Assembly (NCBI GenBank): GCA_011048585.1
Contig: DSDS01000159.1
Location: forward strand, 1-9,027
Reading direction: 5' to 3'
Length of the DNA stretch: 9,027 bases
Source: Desulfurivibrio alkaliphilus
GTDB taxonomy: Bacteria > Desulfobacterota > Desulfobulbia > Desulfobulbales > Desulfurivibrionaceae
Shown here: positions 1-5,214 of the stretch, one piece after another
Layout of the letters: each line of letters opens with the position of its first letter
How positions within the stretch are numbered: the first letter of the stretch is position 1
Made by a program: the position numbers and the translations under genes
Notes under the pieces: model-generated
Database searches by the model: none
What the model was told of the DNA's origin: nothing
The model's input: the letters and a program-made list of their open reading frames with translations, nothing else

Positions 1-945
1 CGGCAGCGACTTGCGTTCGATTTCGGGATCGATCTCCAGCCAAGAGGCTACCTGGACGGCGCTGGGTTCGGGATATTCGTTAAGATAGTCGTTGGCTCGC
101 TTCAGCAGGGAGAGCAGGGCCGCGACCTCCCTGGGGTGGCGACGAACAAAACTCTCGTCTCCGGCCAGGGCGCAACAGGGAGCGCCGACCCAGCTGCCCG
201 CCGGCGGCAGATCGCGGAGGTTGACCAGCAGTCGGCCCACCTGTTGAACCTCCGCCATCGTCACCAGGGGCTGGTTGATCACAAAACCGTCGATCAACCC
301 GCTCTTTAGGGCGGCAAAGAGCCGGTCACTGCCATGGAGATTGAGCAGCATCACCTGGGCGGCATGATCATCAACCCGGCGGGAATAGCTAAGGCCGGCA
401 CTCCGCAGGGCGGCCTCAAAGGCGATGTTCTGCACCGAGACCCCGATCCGGTAGCCGATCCTGACCGGCACCGGGCTTTTTTGGATATATTCGACAAAGG
501 TGTCCCAGGAGTCCGCCGGCAGATCCCGGTCCACGATCAACCCGGCCCCCTCTCCCATCAAGGGCAGCAGGATCCGCACCTCGCTGCCCTGGTCGATCAG
601 GGCGAGTATGGCCGGGACCCCGCCATAGGCCAGATCGACCTGCTTTTCGGCCAAACGGCGGATCAAACGGATTCCCCCCTCATCGGGGACGATTTGCAGC
701 CGGGCGATAACCCGACCATCGGCAATCAGCTCATAATCGCTTTTGAAGGTCCGCTCCCGGAGGAAAACCCCGCCATTGTCCCGGAAATAATCCGGGTTCA
801 GGGCAGCGATATAGAGGGCCGCGTGGTGGTCGTGGGGGGCGTGACCGAAACGGATAAGGAGCGGCTCCGCCGCTTTCCGCTCACACCCAGCCAGGGGGGA
901 GAAAAGGGGCGCCAGCAACAGCAAAAAAAACAGGTATCTCTTCAT
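1..945 (-). CDS. ABC-type substrate-binding lipoprotein (NitT/TauT/SsuA/THI5-like), 3' end outside window
   Basis: An open frame of 315 codons runs from ATG at 945 to the left edge with no stop, so the protein is incomplete at its C-terminus. GGGAGG lies 6-8 nt before the ATG. Residues 1-20 form a lipoprotein signal: Lys-Arg, a Leu/Phe-rich core, then the lipobox LAGC with Cys21 as the lipidation site. The mature part reads like the periplasmic-binding fold of the NMT1/THI5 and nitrate/sulfonate/taurine receptors: an N-terminal strand (IRFGHAPHDHHAALYIAA), a segment ending in VDLAYGGVPAILALIDQG, and a second-lobe stretch containing GLIDGFVINQP. The expected role is a membrane-anchored receptor that hands a small solute to an ABC importer. 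The ligand cannot be read from the sequence, and no permease or ATPase gene is visible, though they may lie beyond the left edge. A candidate promoter sits upstream, so it is probably transcribed apart from xerD. Confidence 0.85.
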   Translation of the reverse strand, partial: MKRYLFFLLLLAPLFSPLAGCERKAAEPLLIRFGHAPHDHHAALYIAALNPDYFRDNGGVFLRERTFKSDYELIADGRVIARLQIVPDEGGIRLIRRLAEKQVDLAYGGVPAILALIDQGSEVRILLPLMGEGAGLIVDRDLPADSWDTFVEYIQKSPVPVRIGYRIGVSVQNIAFEAALRSAGLSYSRRVDDHAAQVMLLNLHGSDRLFAALKSGLIDGFVINQPLVTMAEVQQVGRLLVNLRDLPPAGSWVGAPCCALAGDESFVRRHPREVAALLSLLKRANDYLNEYPEPSAVQVASWLEIDPEIERKSLP

Positions 946-1009
946 CACTATCCTCCCGGACCTATCGCCACCTAGCCCCAAAGCAAGGGGCATTCAGCTA
1001 GAGTAGTCG

Positions 1010-1039
1010 ATAAAACAGCAACATTCAATCGCCTGTCAA
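1010..1039 (-). promoter_or_regulatory. Candidate sigma-70 promoter for the substrate-binding lipoprotein gene
   Basis: On the minus strand a perfect -35 TTGACA (1039-1034) is followed after 18 nt by TTTTAT (1015-1010), a 4/6 match to the -10 consensus. Transcription would begin near 1003, leaving a leader of about 58 nt. That leader contains a small hairpin (GCCCC/GGGGC, 975-991). The surrounding AT-rich patch contrasts with the GC-rich genes on both sides. Confidence 0.6.
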
Positions 1040-1055
1040 GTTAATTTTGGTTTAC

Positions 1056-1091
1056 AAAAAAACAACTCCGGCCCGGGGTCAGGCGCGGCCG
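1056..1091 (-). terminator. Probable Rho-independent terminator after the xerD/ABC-F remnant
   Basis: Reading the minus strand just past the TGA at 1081-1079, CGGCC (1091-1087) can pair with GGCCG (1073-1069) around a 13-nt GC-rich loop. Seven consecutive T residues follow at 1062-1056. The stem is short and sits about 6 nt from the T-tract, so it is moderate rather than ideal. Its position between xerD and the next gene's promoter fits the end of the rpsU-xerD unit. Confidence 0.5.
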
Positions 1092-1198
1092 CTCTTCTCC
1101 AGATAATAGTGATAATCCCCATCGTAGGCGCGCAGTTCACCGTGGTCAAGCTCGAAGACTCGGTTGGCCACCGCCCGCAGGAAGTGGCGGCCGCGGTT
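1079..1198 (-). pseudogene. 5'-truncated remnant of an ABC-F family ATPase gene
   Basis: The minus-strand frame ending at TGA 1081-1079 encodes about 38 residues resembling the stretch of ABC-F proteins (Uup/EttA type) just after the H-loop. It reads RHFLRAVANRVFELDHG, then a short ELRAYDGDYHYYLEK segment. The family pattern is SHDRxFLxxVAxRIxELxxGxLxxYxGNYxxYLEKK. Nothing of the upstream ATPase (Walker A, signature, Walker B, SHD) is present; xerD coding sequence takes its place, and the first codon shares a base with the xerD stop. With no start codon, RBS or fold, it is almost certainly dead. I read it as the tail of a deleted ABC-F gene whose stop and terminator now close the xerD unit. 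The homology is assigned from remembered family patterns, not a search. Confidence 0.7.
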
Positions 1199-2175
1199 CA
1201 GCCGCGGGGATGAAACTTGCTATGGACCGCCTTGAGACGGGCGGCGTCGACATGGGTGTAGATCTGGGTGGTGGCGATATCGGCGTGGCCCAGCATCATC
1301 TGGACCGCCCGCAGATCGGCGCCATGCTCCAGCAGATGGGTGGCGAAGGAGTGGCGCAGAATGTGGGGACTGATCAATTTCGTAATTCCATTGAGCCGGG
1401 CGCACTCCCGGATAATCTGCCAGAAGCGGAGCCGAGTCATGGCGCCGCCCCGGGCGGTAACGAATAGCATGTCGCTGCGCCGTTTCTTGAGCAGGCGGGG
1501 GCGGGCCTGGGTGATGTAGGCGGCCAGGGCCTGGCCGGCGGCCTGGCCGAAGGGGATCAACCGCTCCTTACTCCCCTTGCCCAGTACCCGCAGATGGCCG
1601 GCCTGGTTGACCCCGCTCACCGGCAGCTTGACCAGTTCGGAAACCCGCAGACCACTGGCATAAAGCAGGTGCAGCATGGCGTGGTTACGCAGGGCCAGGG
1701 GGGTGGGCTGAGCCGGGGGAACCAGCAGGCGGTTGACCTCGCTGACGGTCAGGACTTTGGGCAGGGGGCGGCCGGGCTTGGGCAGGTCGAGCAGGGCCGA
1801 AGGATCGTGGGCGATCAGGTTTTCCCGGTGGAGAAAGCGAAAAAAGGAGCGCAGGGCTGAGACCCGGCGGGCGCTGCTGCGAGACGCGATTCCCCGGCGA
1901 TGACAATGCTCCAGGTAGGCCCGCAGATCTTCCGGAGAGATATCATCGATTGCAAAGGCAGAGGAGGTGCAGCGGCTGGCCAGGAAAGCAAAAAAGGAGT
2001 CAAGATCGGCCTGATAGGCCGCCAGCGTATTGGCGGCCAAGCGCCGTTCGGCGGCCAGATATTGGAGAAAATAATCGAGCAGGGGAGGGAGAAAGGAAAA
2101 CGCCCCGGAGCCGCCACCCGAAGGGGAGCTGCCGGGGCGTTTAGCTGGGAGTTTCGTCCCGCCTGGGCTGTTCAT
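1198..2175 (-). CDS. xerD: Site-specific tyrosine recombinase XerD (XerC/D family)
   Basis: This tyrosine recombinase should pair with a second Xer protein to resolve chromosome dimers at dif under FtsK control. The N-terminal core-binding domain spans about residues 31-125 (LLDYFLQYLAAERRLAANT) and the catalytic domain about 140-325. All catalytic residues are visible: Arg177 (ASGLRVSEL), Lys200 (GKGSKER), His271 and Arg274 (HILRH), His297 (LGHADI) and nucleophile Tyr306 (TQIYTHV). The HPRG ending and the motif spacing look more like XerD than XerC, but the two are close. The ATG at 2175 is 23 nt after the rpsU stop, lacks a convincing RBS, and gives about 30 extra Gly/Ser/Pro-rich residues whose DNA forms a strong hairpin. 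The true start is therefore uncertain: the only start-like codon after the hairpin that keeps the first helix is a CTG at residue 32. The gene body is intact. Confidence 0.9.
   Translation of the reverse strand: MNSPGGTKLPAKRPGSSPSGGGSGAFSFLPPLLDYFLQYLAAERRLAANTLAAYQADLDSFFAFLASRCTSSAFAIDDISPEDLRAYLEHCHRRGIASRSSARRVSALRSFFRFLHRENLIAHDPSALLDLPKPGRPLPKVLTVSEVNRLLVPPAQPTPLALRNHAMLHLLYASGLRVSELVKLPVSGVNQAGHLRVLGKGSKERLIPFGQAAGQALAAYITQARPRLLKKRRSDMLFVTARGGAMTRLRFWQIIRECARLNGITKLISPHILRHSFATHLLEHGADLRAVQMMLGHADIATTQIYTHVDAARLKAVHSKFHPRG
2098..2142 (-). terminator. Strong GC-rich hairpin after rpsU, inside the annotated xerD N-terminus
   Basis: An 11-bp perfect inverted repeat (2098-2108 with 2132-2142, core CGCCCCGG/CCGGGGCG) encloses 23 nt that can itself pair. 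On the minus strand the stem runs into TTTTCCTTTCT, and it lies about 57 nt beyond the rpsU stop. This is the expected place and shape for the rpsU terminator. The same DNA would encode residues 12-26 of xerD if the ATG at 2175 is used. Partial termination would keep xerD low while S21 is high. Confidence 0.6.
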
Positions 2176-2198
2176 TTGCTCAGACCGGCAAACGGACC

Positions 2199-2393
2199 TT
2201 AGTCCCGTTCCATTCTGAACTGCAGCTTACGCAACTTGCGCCGCGATTCCGCTGTCTTGCGCCGACGCTTGGCACTGGGCTTCTCGTAAAACTCGCGCCT
2301 TTTCAGTTCCTTCTTCATACCGTCAAGTTGGAGCTTTTTCTTGAGGATGCGGATGGCATGCTCAACATCTCCGCGCACTTCAACTTCGATCAT
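2199..2393 (-). CDS. rpsU: 30S ribosomal protein S21
   Basis: This 64-residue basic protein matches S21 across its length. It has an N-terminal strand (IEVEVRGDVEHAIRIL), the diagnostic RREFYEKPSAKRRRK block at about residues 32-46, and an Arg/Lys-rich tail. S21 binds the 30S platform near the 3' end of 16S rRNA and helps initiation. AAAGG lies 4 nt upstream of the ATG at 2393. The gene has its own near-consensus promoter, a leader of about 118 nt with stable hairpins, and a terminator-like hairpin after its stop. xerD follows 23 nt later. Nothing in the protein is unusual. Confidence 0.96.
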   Translation of the reverse strand: MIEVEVRGDVEHAIRILKKKLQLDGMKKELKRREFYEKPSAKRRRKTAESRRKLRKLQFRMERD

Positions 2394-2456
2394 TTACCTT
2401 TCACCGCCTTTTCGTCGATCATCTGAACTTTATCGGCCGCTTCCCTTGCTCCCGCA

Positions 2457-2496
2457 CCGGCCCTTCCGGCACTGGGTCGGAGGCAAGCTCCGCCAG
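2457..2496 (-). promoter_or_regulatory. Structured 5' leader of rpsU (two hairpins)
   Basis: Within the predicted rpsU leader, the minus strand can fold CTGG+CGGAG against CTCCG+CCAG: 9 bp over 2496-2472, with loop CTTGC and a 2-nt bulge. A second hairpin, CCGG-AAGGG-CCGG (2469-2457), follows directly. Leaders of ribosomal protein genes often carry autoregulatory structures, but I recognise no known S21 leader motif, so a regulatory role is inference. Confidence 0.4.
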
Positions 2497-2518
2497 GGTT
2501 CTTCACCACAAGATCACG

Positions 2519-2548
2519 ATCATAACCCCAATAAACCGCACTTGTCAA
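2519..2548 (-). promoter_or_regulatory. Sigma-70 promoter of rpsU
   Basis: The minus strand has a perfect -35 TTGACA (2548-2543), an 18-nt spacer, and -10 TATGAT (2524-2519, 5/6). Transcription would start near 2512. This is the best promoter match in the window, as expected for a ribosomal protein gene. Confidence 0.78.
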
Positions 2549-2550
2549 TA

Positions 2551-2566
2551 ATTTTCGCCCGAAAAT
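2551..2566. repeat. 16-bp palindrome next to the rpsU -35 box
   Basis: ATTTTCG and CGAAAAT form a perfect 7-bp inverted repeat around CC. It begins 2 bp upstream of the -35 hexamer of the rpsU promoter, which is where a regulator would contact polymerase. Its 2-nt centre makes an RNA hairpin unlikely, favouring a protein-binding site. Its last seven bases begin an 11-bp stretch repeated at 2841-2851. Confidence 0.5.
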
Positions 2567-2620
2567 CGCCGAGGCCGGACCGGGCCACGCAGAGTTATCC
2601 TTAGCACGGCTTGACGCCAC

Positions 2621-2648
2621 CTAGTGACCATACTCCAATGGTCACTAG
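2621..2648. repeat. Perfect 11-bp inverted repeat in the hisHF-rpsU gap
   Basis: CTAGTGACCAT (2621-2631) and ATGGTCACTAG (2638-2648) are exact reverse complements around a 6-nt centre. Neither strand carries a T-tract after the stem, so it is not a standard terminator. On the plus strand it overlaps a weak promoter-like pair, TTGACG (2611-2616) and TCCAAT (2634-2639), spaced 17 nt. It could be an operator or a relic of a mobile element end. Confidence 0.55.
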
Positions 2649-2842
2649 TATAGGTAGCAAAAAGAAGATGCTGCACCACGGCGAAATAGTGGCCAGCGCG
2701 AAGATGAACCTTTCCTTGGACTGGCAAAATACCGAGACAACACGCCAATAAAATGTGGAAATCATGGCGCTGATCCGCCGGCAACTGCTGGAACTGGTGG
2801 CCGAAACCACCTGAACGCGGGTTTTGAGTAACACCTCGTACG

Positions 2843-2873
2843 AAAATCGCCCACCTGGGCCGCGATGAGCGGC
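2843..2873 (-). terminator. Weak candidate terminator of the spmAB-rdgB-hisHF operon
   Basis: Starting 5 nt after the hisHF stop, the minus strand has GCCGC-TCATC-GCGGC (2873-2859). It then has GCCC-AGGT-GGGC (2860-2849), which shares two bases with the first stem, followed by GATTTTCG. The stems are short and the T-run is only four, so efficiency is doubtful. Confidence 0.35.
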
Positions 2874-2878
2874 TTCAC

Positions 2879-4519
2879 CTAGCGGGTTTCGATCCCCTGC
2901 TCCCGCAGATGTTCCTTGACCGCACCGATCTCCACCTCGCGGCGGTGGAAGATGCCGGCGGCCAGGGCGGCTTCGGCCCCGGTTTGTTGGAAAACATCGG
3001 CGAAATGTTCCACCCGGCCCGCCCCGCTGGAGGCGATCACCGGAATCCCCACCGCCCCCTTGACCAGCCGGATCAGCTCCAGATCGAAACCGGAGTTGGT
3101 GCCGTCCTTGTCGATACAGTTGAGCAGAATCTCCCCAGCCCCCAGCTCTTCGCAGGCTTGAGCCAGGGTGGCGGCGTCGATATCGCGCCCCTCGCGGCCG
3201 CCCTTGACCGTGCACTGGTACCAGCAATACTCCTCACCGTTGGGCCCGGGGAAGGCGGTGGGAATTACCCGATGTTTTGGGGCGTCCGTCGGGCTTGTTA
3301 CGTAAACCCGGCGGGGATCGATGGAGATCACCACCGCCTGGTTGCCGTAAACGTGGGCGATCTGCTCGATGGAGCTTTTACCCCCTTTTTGCCGCCCTCG
3401 AGCCAGATACTCCTCCACCACCGCCACCGCGTCGCTGCCGATGGAGATCTTGTCCGCCCCGGCCCGGAAGTAGCGGGAAGCCACATCCAGAGCCGAATAG
3501 AAGCGGCCGTTGGCATCGGTGAACTCCCGGATCCCGCCACCGATGGTCAAGGGAACAAAAACCTCCTCCGAGGCCCGTTCCAACACCTCAAGCATGGGTT
3601 GATCTTCCAGGGGAAAATCACGGAAGGCGGTGATATTGAGAAAGGTAATCTCATCGGCCCCTTCCCGGAAGTAGCGCGCCGCCAGCTCCACCGGCCTGCC
3701 CAGGTTACGGACCTCACCGCCGGATTCGCGGACATCGTACTGGTCGCCTTTGGTCACCACCAGATCGCCCCGATCGTTGCTGCGAACATCAAGACAGGCG
3801 ATGATCCGCTTGGCCGGCCTGGTTCGGGCCGGTGGAAATCCGGAACCGGTTGGCTGGTCGGCGGCGGCCGCCGGGGCCGACGCGCGGTTGGCGGTCTCGT
3901 CCCAGGCGGCGGCATCGCTCTCCAGAAAGTTTTGCAGAATAGCCAGGCCCGCCGCCCCGCTTTTCTCGGGGTGAAACTGGCAGGCGGTGACCCGGCCCCG
4001 CTGGACGGCGCTGACGAAATCCGCCCCGTAAGTGGTCTCGGCCAGCACCCAGTCCCGGTTGGTTGCGTCGGCCACCGCCCGGTAGGTGTGGACGAAGTAG
4101 AGTTTTTCCCCTCGGTAATCGGTGAAAAGGGGAGAGGGGCGGCGGACGACAATCCCGTTCCAGCCGATCTGGGGCACGGCCAAGCCCGGCGCCAAAAACC
4201 GCTGAATCCGGCCCTTGATCAGGCCCAGCCCGGCCACCCCCGGGGATTCCTCGCTACCCTCATAAAGGGTCTGCAAACCCAGACAGATCCCAAGATAGGG
4301 CCGGTTGGCCCGCAGATACTCCAGCAGGGGCTGATAAAAACCAAGTCGGTGCAGGCTCTCCATGGCATTGCCGAAGCTGCCCACCCCGGGGAAGATCAGC
4401 TTTTCAGCCCGGAGGATATCGCCGGGCTCGACCACGTCCCGGACCTCATGGCCCAGTTTGCGGATGGCGTTGCGGAGACTGCGAACATTGCCGGCTCCGT
4501 AATCGAGCAGGGCGATCAT
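2879..4519 (-). CDS. hisHF: Imidazole glycerol phosphate synthase, fused HisH-HisF of eukaryotic HIS7 type
   Basis: This 546-residue protein joins both halves of IGP synthase. The enzyme takes ammonia from glutamine and converts PRFAR to imidazole glycerol phosphate and AICAR. Residues 1-203 are the HisH glutaminase with triad Cys79 (GICLG), His183 and Glu185 (QFHPEKS). An Ala/Pro-rich linker covers about 204-236. Residues 237-546 are the HisF (beta/alpha)8 cyclase, with Asp244 (ACLDVR), Asp401 (VVISIDPRR) and Asp470 (LNCIDKDGT) at the catalytic and phosphate-site strands. The cyclase carries insertions typical of yeast and plant HIS7 rather than bacterial HisF: SNDRGDLVVTKGDQYDVRE after strand 1, and FPGPNGEEYCWYQCTVKGG in the middle. 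The ATG overlaps the rdgB stop (ATGA), so translation is probably coupled. No other his gene is nearby. Both active sites look complete. Confidence 0.96.
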   Translation of the reverse strand: MIALLDYGAGNVRSLRNAIRKLGHEVRDVVEPGDILRAEKLIFPGVGSFGNAMESLHRLGFYQPLLEYLRANRPYLGICLGLQTLYEGSEESPGVAGLGLIKGRIQRFLAPGLAVPQIGWNGIVVRRPSPLFTDYRGEKLYFVHTYRAVADATNRDWVLAETTYGADFVSAVQRGRVTACQFHPEKSGAAGLAILQNFLESDAAAWDETANRASAPAAAADQPTGSGFPPARTRPAKRIIACLDVRSNDRGDLVVTKGDQYDVRESGGEVRNLGRPVELAARYFREGADEITFLNITAFRDFPLEDQPMLEVLERASEEVFVPLTIGGGIREFTDANGRFYSALDVASRYFRAGADKISIGSDAVAVVEEYLARGRQKGGKSSIEQIAHVYGNQAVVISIDPRRVYVTSPTDAPKHRVIPTAFPGPNGEEYCWYQCTVKGGREGRDIDAATLAQACEELGAGEILLNCIDKDGTNSGFDLELIRLVKGAVGIPVIASSGAGRVEHFADVFQQTGAEAALAAGIFHRREVEIGAVKEHLREQGIETR

Positions 4520-5202
4520 TTAACCATCACCTCCCGGGACCAGTCGTTGTGCTCAAAGGCACTGTGGTCGGGCTTGGGCTCCTTGGTTTCGCTCAGCCGC
4601 TGCTCCAGCCACTTCAAGACCTTATCAAACTCATCCCGAACCTGGGCCATGGCCTGACCGCGGTGACTGATCCGGTTTTTTTCGGCCGCATCCATCTCGG
4701 CGAAAGTTTTGTTCAGGGGCGGATAAAACATCACCGGATCATAGCCGAAGCCGCCGCTGCCCCGGGGTGCTTCGGTGATCACCCCTTCGCAGCGCCCCTC
4801 ATAGGTAAGGGCCGGACCCGAGGGTACCGCCAGGGAGAGCACGCAGACAAAGGCGGCCCGGCGGTCGTTCTTTCCCTCCATCTCCTGGAGTAACTTGGCG
4901 ATATTGGCCGCGTCGTCGGCCTCTTCCCCGGCGTAACGGGCCGAATGAACCCCCGGCTCGCCCCCCAGGGCCTCCACCACCAGGCCAGAGTCGTCGGCCA
5001 TGGCCGGCAACCCCAGGGCCTTGGCGGTGAACAGCGCCTTTTTGTAGGCATTGTCGTCAAAGGTGGCCCCATCTTCCACCACCTCGGGCAGGGGCCCGAA
5101 ATCGGCGAGCGAGCGGAGATCCACCGCAAACCCCTGCAACATCTCCTGCAACTCCTTGACCTTGCCCTGATTGCGGGTGGCCAGCACGATTATCTGCTTC
5201 AT
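4516..5202 (-). CDS. rdgB: RdgB/HAM1 family dITP/XTP pyrophosphatase
   Basis: The enzyme hydrolyses dITP, ITP and XTP to monophosphates and pyrophosphate, keeping deaminated purines out of DNA and RNA. Family motifs are in order: the nucleotide-binding loop TRNQGKVKE (9-17), ADDSGL (69-74) with catalytic Asp71, GGFGYDP (150-156) and SHRGQA (179-184). The core ends near residue 200; about 28 polar residues follow that the family does not need. I take ATG 5202 as the start because AGGAG (5216-5212) is 9 nt away. The in-frame GTG at 5208 is only 3 nt from it. The RBS overlaps the stop of the upstream gene, and the stop overlaps the hisHF start, so the three genes form one operon. Pairing with hisHF, which releases the purine precursor AICAR, may be meaningful or chance. 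Confidence 0.95.
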   Translation of the reverse strand: MKQIIVLATRNQGKVKELQEMLQGFAVDLRSLADFGPLPEVVEDGATFDDNAYKKALFTAKALGLPAMADDSGLVVEALGGEPGVHSARYAGEEADDAANIAKLLQEMEGKNDRRAAFVCVLSLAVPSGPALTYEGRCEGVITEAPRGSGGFGYDPVMFYPPLNKTFAEMDAAEKNRISHRGQAMAQVRDEFDKVLKWLEQRLSETKEPKPDHSAFEHNDWSREVMVK

Positions 5203-5214
5203 TTTCACGATCTC

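Larger units (their letters stand above)
2394..2878. other. 485-bp gene-poor gap between hisHF and rpsU
   Basis: The rpsU leader and promoter fill 2394-2566. From about 2590 to 2840 I find no gene I can support. Composition drops to about 48% G+C at 2601-2760, clearly below the flanking genes. On the plus strand one frame reads about 37 codons from ATG at 2638, stops at TAA (2749-2751), and continues in the same frame through MALIRRQLLELVAETT to a TGA. That could be a decayed coding segment, but I recognise no family. A minus-strand frame of 79 codons (2784-2545) runs through the rpsU promoter, lacks an RBS and looks accidental. Confidence 0.6.

Noticed and set aside
334..975. Plus-strand 213-codon ORF
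   Set aside because: It is antisense to the lipoprotein gene, whose signal peptide, lipobox and family-like sequence are clear on the minus strand. The antisense product is Pro/Gly/Asp-rich with no recognisable fold.
2545..2784. Minus-strand 79-codon ORF in the hisHF-rpsU gap
   Set aside because: It has no RBS, includes the rpsU promoter and palindrome, and resembles no family I know.
2796..2811. GGTGG-N6-CCACC hairpin
   Set aside because: A 5-bp stem of this composition is expected by chance in G+C-rich DNA, and there is no T-tract or conserved context.
2394..2878. Possible tRNA or CRISPR array in the gap
   Set aside because: No cloverleaf, TTCGA-type T-loop or regularly spaced repeat could be found on either strand; the hairpins present are isolated.
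2601..3227. Minus-strand 208-codon ORF overlapping the end of hisHF
   Set aside because: Its first two thirds are another frame of hisHF with Arg/Gly-rich composition, and the rest runs through the AT-rich gap without any family resemblance or RBS.
2909..4657. Plus-strand 582-codon ORF antisense to hisHF and rdgB
   Set aside because: It is long only because high-GC genes leave few stops on the opposite strand. hisHF explains the region with complete active sites, and this frame has low-complexity Gly/Pro/Asp-rich content.
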